From contig CAZVQS010000002.1 in assembly GCA_964629635.1 (NCBI GenBank), forward strand, positions 372,001 to 436,000: 64,000 nt of DNA, given 5' to 3'. The number at the start of each line of letters is the position of its first letter. Position 1 is the first letter of the stretch. Positions 49,784-57,287 of the stretch are shown here, in pieces. The translations under genes and the position numbers were made by a program. Below the pieces are notes generated by a model. The model worked only from the letters and a program-made list of their open reading frames with translations. It did not search any database and was not told where the DNA came from. The stretch comes from YC2-FULL-38-9 sp964629635 (GTDB lineage: Bacteria > Patescibacteriota > Microgenomatia > UBA1406 > GWC2-37-13).

Positions 49784-51091
49784 ATGGCCACCATCAAACC
49801 CCAGACGTTGAAAGGATTCCGTGATTTTCTGCCGAGCGACATGCGCATCAGGCAGCGGGTGTTTGATGCCTTCAGGAAAGGATTCGAAAAATACGGCTAC
49901 GAACCGCTTGAAACGCCGGTGCTTGAATACGGGGAAATCCTGCTCGGCAAATACGGCGCGGAGGCTGAAAAACTCATATATCAGTTCACGGACCGGGGAG
50001 GCAGGCAGGTTGCCATGAAATACGACCTCACCGTGCCGGCATGCCGGGTGCTTGCGCAGTACGCCGAAACGATACCGCTTCCCTTCAAGCGGTACCAGAT
50101 CCAGCCGGTATGGCGCGCGGACAACACGCAAAAAGGACGTTTCCGGGAGTTTTACCAGTGCGACGCGGACACCTTCGGCGCAACCACCATGGTTGCGGAC
50201 GCCGAATTCATCCAGATGGGCCTTGAAATACTCAGTACTCTCGGATTCGATACGGTTACGGCGCAGGTCAACAACCGCAAATTCATAGACGGCCTCACTA
50301 AATATGCACAAGCCGACGATTCGCAGTTCTATGCCATCTGCGTTGCGGTCGACAAACTCGAGAAAATCGGCATCGACGGGGTGGTTGCGGAAATGGAAAA
50401 AAAAGGTTTGGACAAGGCTATTATCGACAAAATCATCGAAATCATATCCCTGAAAGGCACCAACAGCGAGCTTATCGCGAAACTGAAAACCATGATGTCA
50501 AACATTCCCGCGGCCCAGGAAGGTCTATCTGAGCTTGAAGAACTTTTCGGATACCTGAAGGCGGCGGGAGTCGAAGAATCCAAATACCGGTTCGATCTTT
50601 CCATCATCCGCGGTCTCGCATACTACACGGGGCCGGTCTGGGAATTCGTAGTGAAAGAGGGGGGAGTCGGATCGGTCGGCGGGTGCGGACGCTACGACAA
50701 ACTGGTTGGACTGTACCTGGGACGCGATATCCCCGCAACCGGCGGCTCTTTCGGCATCGAACGGATCATAGAAATCATCAAGGACCGGAATCTCATGGAA
50801 ACAGCCAAAAACACCCAGGTACTTGTTACGGTATTCGGTCCCGGACTCGTCGCTGAATCCATCAAACTTGCGGCAAGCCTCAGGAAGCAGGGTGTTCCCG
50901 CGCTTCTGTACCCGGATCCTAACACAAAACTCGACAAGCAGCTCAAATATGCGGACAAAAAAGGCGTCAGGTTTGTCATAGTGGCAGGTCCGGATGAGAT
51001 AAAACAGGGGAAGGCCATGCTCAAGGACATGAAAACCAGGCAGCAGTCAAGCGTGGCTCTGGCTGATCTTGCTGACCGCCTCGCTGCCTGA
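49784..51091 (+). CDS. hisS: Histidyl-tRNA synthetase
   Basis: A 435-residue class II synthetase. Motif 1 region GFRDFLP and FEKYGYEPLETPVLE, motif 2 FREFYQCDADTFG, the His-specific segments GLAYYTGPVWEF and GGCGRYDKLVGLY, motif 3 GSFGIERI, and a C-terminal anticodon domain. TATAAT (49772-49777) lies 6 nt before the ATG, so the mRNA is leaderless. prfA starts 19 nt downstream. Confidence 0.95.
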   Translation: MATIKPQTLKGFRDFLPSDMRIRQRVFDAFRKGFEKYGYEPLETPVLEYGEILLGKYGAEAEKLIYQFTDRGGRQVAMKYDLTVPACRVLAQYAETIPLPFKRYQIQPVWRADNTQKGRFREFYQCDADTFGATTMVADAEFIQMGLEILSTLGFDTVTAQVNNRKFIDGLTKYAQADDSQFYAICVAVDKLEKIGIDGVVAEMEKKGLDKAIIDKIIEIISLKGTNSELIAKLKTMMSNIPAAQEGLSELEELFGYLKAAGVEESKYRFDLSIIRGLAYYTGPVWEFVVKEGGVGSVGGCGRYDKLVGLYLGRDIPATGGSFGIERIIEIIKDRNLMETAKNTQVLVTVFGPGLVAESIKLAASLRKQGVPALLYPDPNTKLDKQLKYADKKGVRFVIVAGPDEIKQGKAMLKDMKTRQQSSVALADLADRLAA

Positions 51092-51110
51092 CCGATATAC
51101 ATAAAAACAT

Positions 51111-51806
51111 ATGATTATCAATCCAAACATTGCTTTGATTGAAGCAATCCCCGGAGTGGGGGGCGACGAGTCCAAAATATGGATGGCGGATCTTCTCATG
51201 TCATATATCAAATACGCAACACGCCATGCATTCAAGGCAGTGCCGGTTGACGAAAATATCATAAAAATCACCGGTGAAGGAGTCTACGGTCTTTTCAAGC
51301 ATGAAACGGGCGTACACCGCGTCCAGCGCATCCCGCACACCGAGCGGAAAGGCAGGATACACACGTCAACCGCCGTTATGGTCGTTTTGCCCCAAATCCT
51401 GGAGTCGGACGTCCGTATAAACCCGGCTGATCTGGAATGGCAGTTTTACCGGGCCGGTGGCAAAGGTGGGCAGAACGTGAATAAGGTCTCAACCGCAGTC
51501 CGCCTTACCCACAAGCCCACCGGTATCGTGACGACCGCCAGCCAGGAACGGTACCAGGAGGCGAACCGCAAAATAGCCATGGATCTCCTGTTGGGAAAGC
51601 TCTACCAGCTGGAAGAGGAGAAAAAGAAGGGCATCGTGCAGTCTTTCGTGCGTAACATAGGCACGGGAGAGCGTTCCGACAAGATACGCACGTACAATTT
51701 CCCCCAGAACCGCCTGACCGACCACCGGGTCGGGAAAAGCTTTCACAATCTGGAGGATATCATCGCTCAGGGAAAGTGGGAAAAAGTATTTGAAGCACAG
51801 AAGTAA
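51111..51806 (+). CDS. prfA: Peptide chain release factor 1, lacking domain 1
   Basis: A 231-residue class I release factor. Domain 2 carries PHT at residues 75-77, matching the PxT tripeptide by which RF1 reads UAA/UAG. GGQ at 119-121 (GKGGQNVNK) is the peptidyl-tRNA hydrolysis motif. Canonical RF1 (about 360 aa) has about 100 more N-terminal residues (domain 1, which contacts L11/L7-L12, RF3 and PrmC); these are absent, and hisS ends only 19 nt upstream. An RF-like or PrfH protein is the alternative, but the PxT argues for RF1. Confidence 0.85.
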   Translation: MIINPNIALIEAIPGVGGDESKIWMADLLMSYIKYATRHAFKAVPVDENIIKITGEGVYGLFKHETGVHRVQRIPHTERKGRIHTSTAVMVVLPQILESDVRINPADLEWQFYRAGGKGGQNVNKVSTAVRLTHKPTGIVTTASQERYQEANRKIAMDLLLGKLYQLEEEKKKGIVQSFVRNIGTGERSDKIRTYNFPQNRLTDHRVGKSFHNLEDIIAQGKWEKVFEAQK

Positions 51807-51951
51807 TATCGCATTTAGATTGTAATACCGCTCTAAACTGAATCCCCTCCCGTTTTAGCAGATGTTAATGCAGTCTGCTAATTTTTTGTTTAAGACTGTT
51901 GTAACAACGCAAAAATGTTTATCTGTTCAATTTAATTGATTAAATAACGCA

Positions 51952-53181
51952 ATGAATAAGACCAAATCGCCATTTATCGTTTTTAAATATCGCGACTACA
52001 CCCTCGCATGGATGGGGTTTTTCATATCCGAAATCGGCATGCAGATGCTTCTCGTTGGCGTCAACTGGCAGATATACCTCATGACGAAATCCCCCCTGTC
52101 GCTTGGTATCATCGGCGCGGCCCGGTTCGTACCGATGCTCTCCCTGGCGCTTCTTGCGGGATTGGCCGCGGACATCGTGAACCGCAAAAAGCTTATTTTC
52201 GGCGTCCAGCTTATCCTCATGTTCGTCTCCTTCAGTCTCACCGTAAGCACGTTCAACCATACGGTTTCGCCCCTGCTCATATACGGACTCATCGCTCTGA
52301 ACGCGGCCGCGCTCAGCTTCAGCGGCCCGGCACGGCAGTCCCTGCTTCCGCACCTGGTGCCCCGGGAGCATTTCATGCAGGCGGTCGGCCTCAATTCCCT
52401 CATGTGGCAAACCGCAATGATCATCGGGCCATCCCTTGCCGGCTTCATCATCGGCGCGTGGGGCGTCGGATATGTATATCTTATAAGTATATTCACCCTG
52501 CTTGCGGTGAATATCGCGATCCTGTTCATGAAACCGCACAAAAACGAAAACAAGGGAACGGAATTCAGCTTCAGAAGCATCCGGAGCGGCCTCGGCTTCG
52601 TCAAACGCACGCCTCTCATATGGAGTACCATGTTCCTTGACTTTTTCGCGACGTTTTTCGCTTCCTCAACCACCCTTATGCCTATATTCGCCAAAGACAT
52701 CCTGAAAGTCGGCCCGTTCGGCCTCGGCCTCCTGTATGCGGCGCCATCCCTTGGCGCATTGATCGCCGGTTTCACGTTCGCATCCCTCCATAATGTCGCC
52801 AAACAGGGCAGGATTCTTCTTGGATCCGTCGTCGTCTACGGCATCGCCACCATCCTGTTCGGTTTTTCGCGCATCTTTCCGCTTTCCCTTGCCTGCCTGT
52901 TTTTTGTGGGAGCGGGAGACATGGTTTCAAGCATCATCCGCAATACCATGCGGCAGCTCATCACCCCGGACCACCTGCGGGGACGCATGGTTTCAGTCAA
53001 CATGATATTTTATCTGGGCGGACCGCAGCTGGGTGAAGTGGAGGCGGGAATAGCCGCAACGCTTTTGGGGACACCGCTTTCGGTCGTATTCGGCGGCATC
53101 GGTACTATCGCGGCGACACTCATTATGGCCTACGCGGTCCCGACGCTCAGGAAATACGACACGCATACGGAAATGATCTGA
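51952..53181 (+). CDS. MFS transporter, EntS-like
   Basis: A 409-residue major facilitator with about eleven to twelve helices. The pattern FRDYTLAWMGFFISEIGMQM-like start, NRKK after TM4 region, SGPARQSLLPHLVPREHFMQAVGLNS and RGRMVSVNMIFYLGGPQLGEVEAG fits the EntS/enterobactin exporter-like subfamily. The substrate is unknown. The roughly 145 nt upstream (51807-51951) hold no gene and are AT-rich; no clear promoter -35 was seen. Confidence 0.88.
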   Translation: MNKTKSPFIVFKYRDYTLAWMGFFISEIGMQMLLVGVNWQIYLMTKSPLSLGIIGAARFVPMLSLALLAGLAADIVNRKKLIFGVQLILMFVSFSLTVSTFNHTVSPLLIYGLIALNAAALSFSGPARQSLLPHLVPREHFMQAVGLNSLMWQTAMIIGPSLAGFIIGAWGVGYVYLISIFTLLAVNIAILFMKPHKNENKGTEFSFRSIRSGLGFVKRTPLIWSTMFLDFFATFFASSTTLMPIFAKDILKVGPFGLGLLYAAPSLGALIAGFTFASLHNVAKQGRILLGSVVVYGIATILFGFSRIFPLSLACLFFVGAGDMVSSIIRNTMRQLITPDHLRGRMVSVNMIFYLGGPQLGEVEAGIAATLLGTPLSVVFGGIGTIAATLIMAYAVPTLRKYDTHTEMI

Positions 53182-53230
53182 AAAAAGGACTAGAAATATA
53201 TTTTGTTTGTGTTATAATCAACTTTTAACT

Positions 53231-53530
53231 ATGAAAGCCAAAATCCATCCGCAATTCAATACCAGTGCCCAGGTCGTTTGCTCCTGCGGGAACAGATTCA
53301 CGACCGGCTCCACGCGCGACAACATCTCTGTCGAAGTGTGCAACAAGTGCCACCCCCTTTATACCGGAGAACACCGTTTCGTGGATACGAAAGGAAAAGT
53401 CGAGAAGTTCCAGAAGAAAGTCCAGCTCGCGAAAGAGATGAGGGAAAAGCTTGCGCAGAAGAAATCGAAAAAAGAAGGAAAAAGCGAAAAACAGACGAAA
53501 TCGCTTCGGGAACTGCTCGCCGAGTCATAA
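53231..53530 (+). CDS. rpmE: 50S ribosomal protein L31 (bL31), zinc form
   Basis: A 99-residue L31 with four zinc-type Cys (CSCGNRF and CNKCHP). The end of the classical L31 (HRFVDTKGKVEKFQKK) is followed by about 35 extra Lys/Glu-rich residues, longer than the usual 70 aa. L31 bridges the two subunits. TATAAT (53213-53218) lies 12 nt before ATG 53231. It precedes the rplJ leader. Confidence 0.92.
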   Translation: MKAKIHPQFNTSAQVVCSCGNRFTTGSTRDNISVEVCNKCHPLYTGEHRFVDTKGKVEKFQKKVQLAKEMREKLAQKKSKKEGKSEKQTKSLRELLAES

Positions 53531-53535
53531 TCGGC

Positions 53536-53664
53536 TTGCCGTTTTACGCCGCGTCTGTTACAATTGGATATTCACCAAGACTTGGGGTTGTGCGCCGGGC
53601 GCACATAAAACTTTTTACCAATTCCCCAAATAGTTTCCGCAATAAGCGGAACAAGTGAACGCAT
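53536..53664 (+). promoter_or_regulatory. rplJ promoter and L10-type leader
   Basis: TTGCCG (53536-53541), a 17-nt spacer and TACAAT (53559-53564) predict a start near 53571. The leader then forms a three-part structure: TTGGGG (53582-53587) pairs with CCCCAA (53624-53629) around an inner hairpin TGTGCGC/GCGCACA (53589-53605), and TTCCGC/GCGGAA (53635-53651) follows. This layout resembles L10 leaders, where L10(L12)4 binds and represses rplJL. Confidence 0.6.
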
Positions 53665-54210
53665 ATGGCAAACACTGACAAACAGTCCCAGCTTGAAAAA
53701 ATAACTTCATTTATTGACAAGGCGGAAAGTTTCACGCTTCTCAAATTCGAAAAAACCACCCACATCGCGCTTGAAAGCCTGAGGAGAGACCTGAAGAAAA
53801 ACAAAGCGAAAGTAATGGTAGTTAAAAATACCATTCTCCAGAAAGCGATAAACAAACTGGCAGCGAACAAGGACAAGGCATACCTGCGGGACCTCCAGAA
53901 ACAGACGAAAAACATACGCGAAAACACCGCGATCCTGAGCTTCGGCGAGGACTGGGGAGCGGCGATGAACGCGTTCTTCAAATTCGCCAAAGAAAACAAA
54001 ACAGTCGGATTCAAGGTCGGCTTGCTCGATAAGACCACATACGGAGAACAGGACCTTATGAGGATAGCGCAGCTTCCCGGCCGCGACGTGCTTGTCGGCA
54101 AAATGCTCGGTAGCATGAAAAGCCCGGTGGCCCACTTCACGAACGCTATCAAATTCAATATGCAGAAGCTTGTCTATGTTTTGAACGCAAAATCAAAGCA
54201 GACAGCCTGA
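53665..54210 (+). CDS. rplJ: 50S ribosomal protein L10 (uL10)
   Basis: A 181-residue uL10, the base of the L7/L12 stalk. Landmarks: SLRRDLKKNKAKVMVVKNTIL, AILSFGEDWGAAMNAFFKFAKE, VGFKVGLLDKTTYGEQDLMRIAQLPGRDVL and a C-terminal helix that binds L7/L12 dimers. Normal length. Followed by rplL. Confidence 0.95.
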   Translation: MANTDKQSQLEKITSFIDKAESFTLLKFEKTTHIALESLRRDLKKNKAKVMVVKNTILQKAINKLAANKDKAYLRDLQKQTKNIRENTAILSFGEDWGAAMNAFFKFAKENKTVGFKVGLLDKTTYGEQDLMRIAQLPGRDVLVGKMLGSMKSPVAHFTNAIKFNMQKLVYVLNAKSKQTA

Positions 54211-54256
54211 TCCGTTGCAGATAACCGTAACAACGGAATTAAAAGTTTTTCATATT

Positions 54257-54266
54257 AAGGGGGTGA
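54257..54266 (+). promoter_or_regulatory. Strong Shine-Dalgarno of rplL
   Basis: AAGGGGGTGA at 54257-54266 lies 8 nt before ATG 54275. It fixes the start of L7/L12 and contrasts with the SD-less starts elsewhere, consistent with the high expression needed for a multi-copy stalk protein. Confidence 0.7.
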
Positions 54267-54274
54267 CCATACAA

Positions 54275-54664
54275 ATGGCAGAGGTAAAATTATCAGAAAA
54301 GCTTCAGAAAATCGCAACAGAGCTCGAAGGATTGACCGTCATTGAAATGGCAGACTTGTCAAAGTATCTCGAAGAAAAATTCGGCGTTTCCGCTATGCCC
54401 GTTGCCGCAGCAGCAGCTCCGGCAGCCGCAGCAGCTCCCGCCGAGGAAAAGACAGCTTTCACCGTAATGCTTACTGACAGCGGTGCAAACAAGCTCGCAG
54501 TCATCAAGGCAGTACGCGAAGTGCTTCCGGCACTCGGACTCATGGATGCGAAAAAGCTCGTGGAATCCGCACCGAAAGAATTGCTTAAAGACGCAAAGAA
54601 AGAGGACGCAGAAAACGCAAAGAAAAAGGTTGAAGCCGCAGGAGGAAAAGTCGAACTCAAATAA
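54275..54664 (+). CDS. rplL: 50S ribosomal protein L7/L12 (bL12)
   Basis: A 129-residue stalk protein. The N-terminal dimerisation part (KLQKIATELEGLTVIEMADLSKYLEE), an Ala/Pro-rich hinge (about residues 42-58) and the C-terminal factor-binding domain (KTAFTVMLTDSGANKLAVIKAVRE, GLMDAKKLVESAPKELLK) are complete. The start is set by the SD at 54257-54266. Confidence 0.96.
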   Translation: MAEVKLSEKLQKIATELEGLTVIEMADLSKYLEEKFGVSAMPVAAAAAPAAAAAPAEEKTAFTVMLTDSGANKLAVIKAVREVLPALGLMDAKKLVESAPKELLKDAKKEDAENAKKKVEAAGGKVELK

Positions 54665-54693
54665 GAGCTTTTCAAACAGAAAATCCAAGAAAA

Positions 54694-54720
54694 ATCCCCC
54701 CTCACCGGGGGATTTTTTTT
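54694..54720 (+). terminator. Intrinsic terminator after rplL
   Basis: ATCCCCC (54694-54700) pairs with GGGGGAT (54707-54713) and is followed by eight T (54713-54720). It lies 30 nt after the rplL stop and ends the rpmE-rplJL transcription block before gyrB. Confidence 0.85.
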
Positions 54721-54758
54721 GTATAATGAGTTAACACGTCATCACACTCTGATGCCTC

Positions 54759-54787
54759 TTCACAAAAGGGGGAAAGTTATATATAAT
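54759..54787 (+). promoter_or_regulatory. gyrB promoter
   Basis: TTCACA (54759-54764), a 17-nt spacer and TATAAT (54782-54787) lie 8 nt before ATG 54796, so the start point falls within a few nt of the start codon. Confidence 0.6.
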
Positions 54788-54795
54788 TAGCTTTT

Positions 54796-56724
54796 ATGCC
54801 AAATTCTAACGATTACGGAGCTGAATCTATTGTCGTCCTTGAAGGACTTGAACCTGTACGCAAACGGCCGGGCATGTATATCGGCACCACCTCCCAGGCG
54901 GGCGTCAACCACTGCCTGAACGAAATCATCGACAACTCCATTGACGAAGCGCTCGCGGGTTACTGCAAAAACGTATATGTGCGTGTCGACGAGAACGGGT
55001 ATTTCACCGTTTTCGATGACGGGCGCGGAATCCCGGTTGATGAAGTGCCCAAGTACAAGACATCGGCCCTTGAGCTTGTCATGACGAAACTGCACGCCGG
55101 AGGCAAATTCAACCAGGGCGCATACAAAATTTCGGGCGGACTGCACGGAGTCGGCGCATCGGTCGTGAACGCGCTGTCCGACCACTACATCGTTGAAGTA
55201 CGCAGAAACAACAAAATATACCGCCAGGAATACAAACGGGGCAAACCCATGTACAAGGTCCAGACATTCAAGGACTCGCTCCTCAAGTTCCCGTACAGGC
55301 AGGGGACTGCGACATCCTTCCTTCCGGACAAGACCATTTTCACGGAAACCATCGAAATCAACTACGGACAGCTGAAAAAACAGCTCAAGGAACGCGCCTA
55401 CCTCATCAAGAACGTGTCGTTCAAGATCGAAAACCAGAAAACGAAAGACCGGACGTCCTACTTCTTCGACGGCGGTATCCTATCTCTTTTGAATGACCTG
55501 AACCGCGGCAAGAAAGTGCTCCATGACCCGATCCATATCATGAAGGCGGCCGGTGACAAGGAAGTGGAAGTCGCGATCCAGTACAACGATTCGATCAACG
55601 AAAACGTGCATTCGTTCGTGAACGTCATCAACACCCAGGAAGGCGGCACCCATCTGACCGGATTCCGCATCGCGCTCACGAAATCCATCAACACCTATGC
55701 GAAACGCGAGCTTTCCGAAAAAGACAGCGCCGAATCTTTGACCGGAGAAGATGTCAAGGAAGGCCTGACCGCGATCGTATACGTGAAAATGCCGTCCACT
55801 AACCTCCAGTTCGAGGGGCAGACCAAAACAAAGCTCGGCAACTCGGAAGTGCAGGCGATCGTGCAGCAGGCGGTATCCGAATACCTGGACGTGTATTTTG
55901 AGGAAAACCCGAAAGTCGGCAAGGAAATCCTCGGCAAGATTCTGCTGGCCCAGAAAGCCCGCCTCGCGGCCAAAGCAGCCAAGGAAGCGGTGCTGCGCAA
56001 AGGGGCCCTTGAAGGCGCAACCCTCCCGGGAAAACTTGCGGACTGTTCGGAACGCGATCCCGCCAAAAGCGAGCTTTTTATGGTAGAAGGTAATTCGGCA
56101 GGCGGCACCGCAAAACAGGGCCGCAACCGCCAGTTCCAGGCCATCCTGCCGCTTCGCGGCAAGGTGCTCAATACGGAACGCGCATACCTTGACAAAGTGC
56201 TTGCATTCAAGGAAATCAAGGATCTCGTCGTTGCGCTCGGCATGGGAATCGGCGAAACCATTGACTACAAAAAGCTCAGATACCACAAGGTGGTCATCAT
56301 GACCGATGCGGATGTCGACGGCGAACACATCAGGACGCTTCTTTTGACGTTCTTTTACCGCCATATGCCCTCGATCATCACCAACGGTCACCTCTATATT
56401 GCCCAACCGCCGCTCTACAAAGTGCAGCAGGGCAAGAAAGTGCTCTATGCCTATTCGGACGAGGAACGGGAAAAGGAAGTGGCAAAGCTCACCAAAAGTG
56501 CAACCGGTCCGGTCAACATCCAGCGTTATAAGGGATTGGGTGAAATGAACCCCGAACAGCTCTGGGAAACGACCATGAACCCGGAAAACCGCATATTGAA
56601 GCAGGTGCAGGTTGCGGACGGCCAGGAAGCGGACTATGTCTTCTCGATGCTCATGGGGGATGAAGTACCGCCCCGCAAGAAATTCATTGTCCAGCACGCG
56701 CGCCTCGCAACCCTTGATATCTGA
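54796..56724 (+). CDS. gyrB: DNA gyrase subunit B
   Basis: A 642-residue type IIA topoisomerase ATPase subunit. GHKL motifs (EIIDNSIDEALAG, DDGRGIPV, GGLHGVGASVVNALS), transducer with QTKTKLGNSEV, and Toprim with EGNSAGGTAKQGRNRQFQ, PLRGKVLNTERA and MTDADVDGEHIRTLLL. The motif usually reads EGDSAGG; Asn433 replaces the residue equivalent to E. coli D426. The end IVQHARLATLDI is typical of gyrase. It heads gyrB-ppa-gyrA. Confidence 0.95.
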   Translation: MPNSNDYGAESIVVLEGLEPVRKRPGMYIGTTSQAGVNHCLNEIIDNSIDEALAGYCKNVYVRVDENGYFTVFDDGRGIPVDEVPKYKTSALELVMTKLHAGGKFNQGAYKISGGLHGVGASVVNALSDHYIVEVRRNNKIYRQEYKRGKPMYKVQTFKDSLLKFPYRQGTATSFLPDKTIFTETIEINYGQLKKQLKERAYLIKNVSFKIENQKTKDRTSYFFDGGILSLLNDLNRGKKVLHDPIHIMKAAGDKEVEVAIQYNDSINENVHSFVNVINTQEGGTHLTGFRIALTKSINTYAKRELSEKDSAESLTGEDVKEGLTAIVYVKMPSTNLQFEGQTKTKLGNSEVQAIVQQAVSEYLDVYFEENPKVGKEILGKILLAQKARLAAKAAKEAVLRKGALEGATLPGKLADCSERDPAKSELFMVEGNSAGGTAKQGRNRQFQAILPLRGKVLNTERAYLDKVLAFKEIKDLVVALGMGIGETIDYKKLRYHKVVIMTDADVDGEHIRTLLLTFFYRHMPSIITNGHLYIAQPPLYKVQQGKKVLYAYSDEEREKEVAKLTKSATGPVNIQRYKGLGEMNPEQLWETTMNPENRILKQVQVADGQEADYVFSMLMGDEVPPRKKFIVQHARLATLDI

Positions 56725-56753
56725 CGTTTCATATTACAAATTTATTTCCAATT

Positions 56754-57266
56754 ATGGATATAAAAAAACTTTCCGCAGGCAAGAATCCTCCCGAGGAAGT
56801 GAATGTCGTTGTTGAGATCCCTCAAGGATCGGCGATCAAATATGAAATGGATAAGGAATCGGGTTTCGTGGTCGTTGACCGGTTCGCGTTCACGACTATG
56901 GTGTACCCGTTCAACTACGGATTCATACCGCAGACGCACGCGGAAGACGGCGACCCGGTTGACGTTCTGGTCATTTCAACCTACCCCGTGCATCCGGGAA
57001 CGGTAATTCCTGCCCGTCCCATCGGTCTGCTTGAAATGGAAGACGAGGCGGGGATCGACACGAAGATACTTGCGGTACCTACAGCCAAAGTGGATCCTTT
57101 TTACGCCGATGTCAACGACATCACGGACCTCAATGAAACCGCTAAACTGAAGATCAAACACTTTTTTAACCATTACAAGGAGCTCGAAAAGGGCAAATGG
57201 GTAAAAACCAAAAATTTCCTGCCCAAAAAAGACGCGCTCAAGGCCATCAAGAACGGCATGGAATAA
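56754..57266 (+). CDS. ppa: Inorganic pyrophosphatase, family I
   Basis: A 170-residue soluble pyrophosphatase. Active-site residues are in the usual places: VVVEIPQGSAIKYEMDKESG, YPFNYGFIPQTHAEDGDPVDVLVI with the DxDPxD metal site, DTKILAVP and the KxxK region near HFFNHYKELEKGKW. It lies between gyrB and gyrA, an unusual position. The mRNA is probably continuous. Confidence 0.95.
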   Translation: MDIKKLSAGKNPPEEVNVVVEIPQGSAIKYEMDKESGFVVVDRFAFTTMVYPFNYGFIPQTHAEDGDPVDVLVISTYPVHPGTVIPARPIGLLEMEDEAGIDTKILAVPTAKVDPFYADVNDITDLNETAKLKIKHFFNHYKELEKGKWVKTKNFLPKKDALKAIKNGME

Positions 57267-57273
57267 CGGCCGA

Positions 57274-57280
57274 CCAAGGA
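57274..57280 (+). promoter_or_regulatory. Shine-Dalgarno of gyrA
   Basis: CAAGGAG (57274-57280) lies 7 nt before ATG 57288. It is a clear SD for a gene inside an operon. Confidence 0.6.
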
Positions 57281-57287
57281 GAATACT

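Noticed and set aside
51996..52802. Long minus-strand frame opposite the MFS gene
   Set aside because: Antisense shadow of a membrane protein with clear homology on the plus strand.
55480..56697. Long minus-strand frame (405 codons) opposite gyrB
   Set aside because: It is the antisense shadow of a highly conserved gene; composition and lack of motifs argue against coding.
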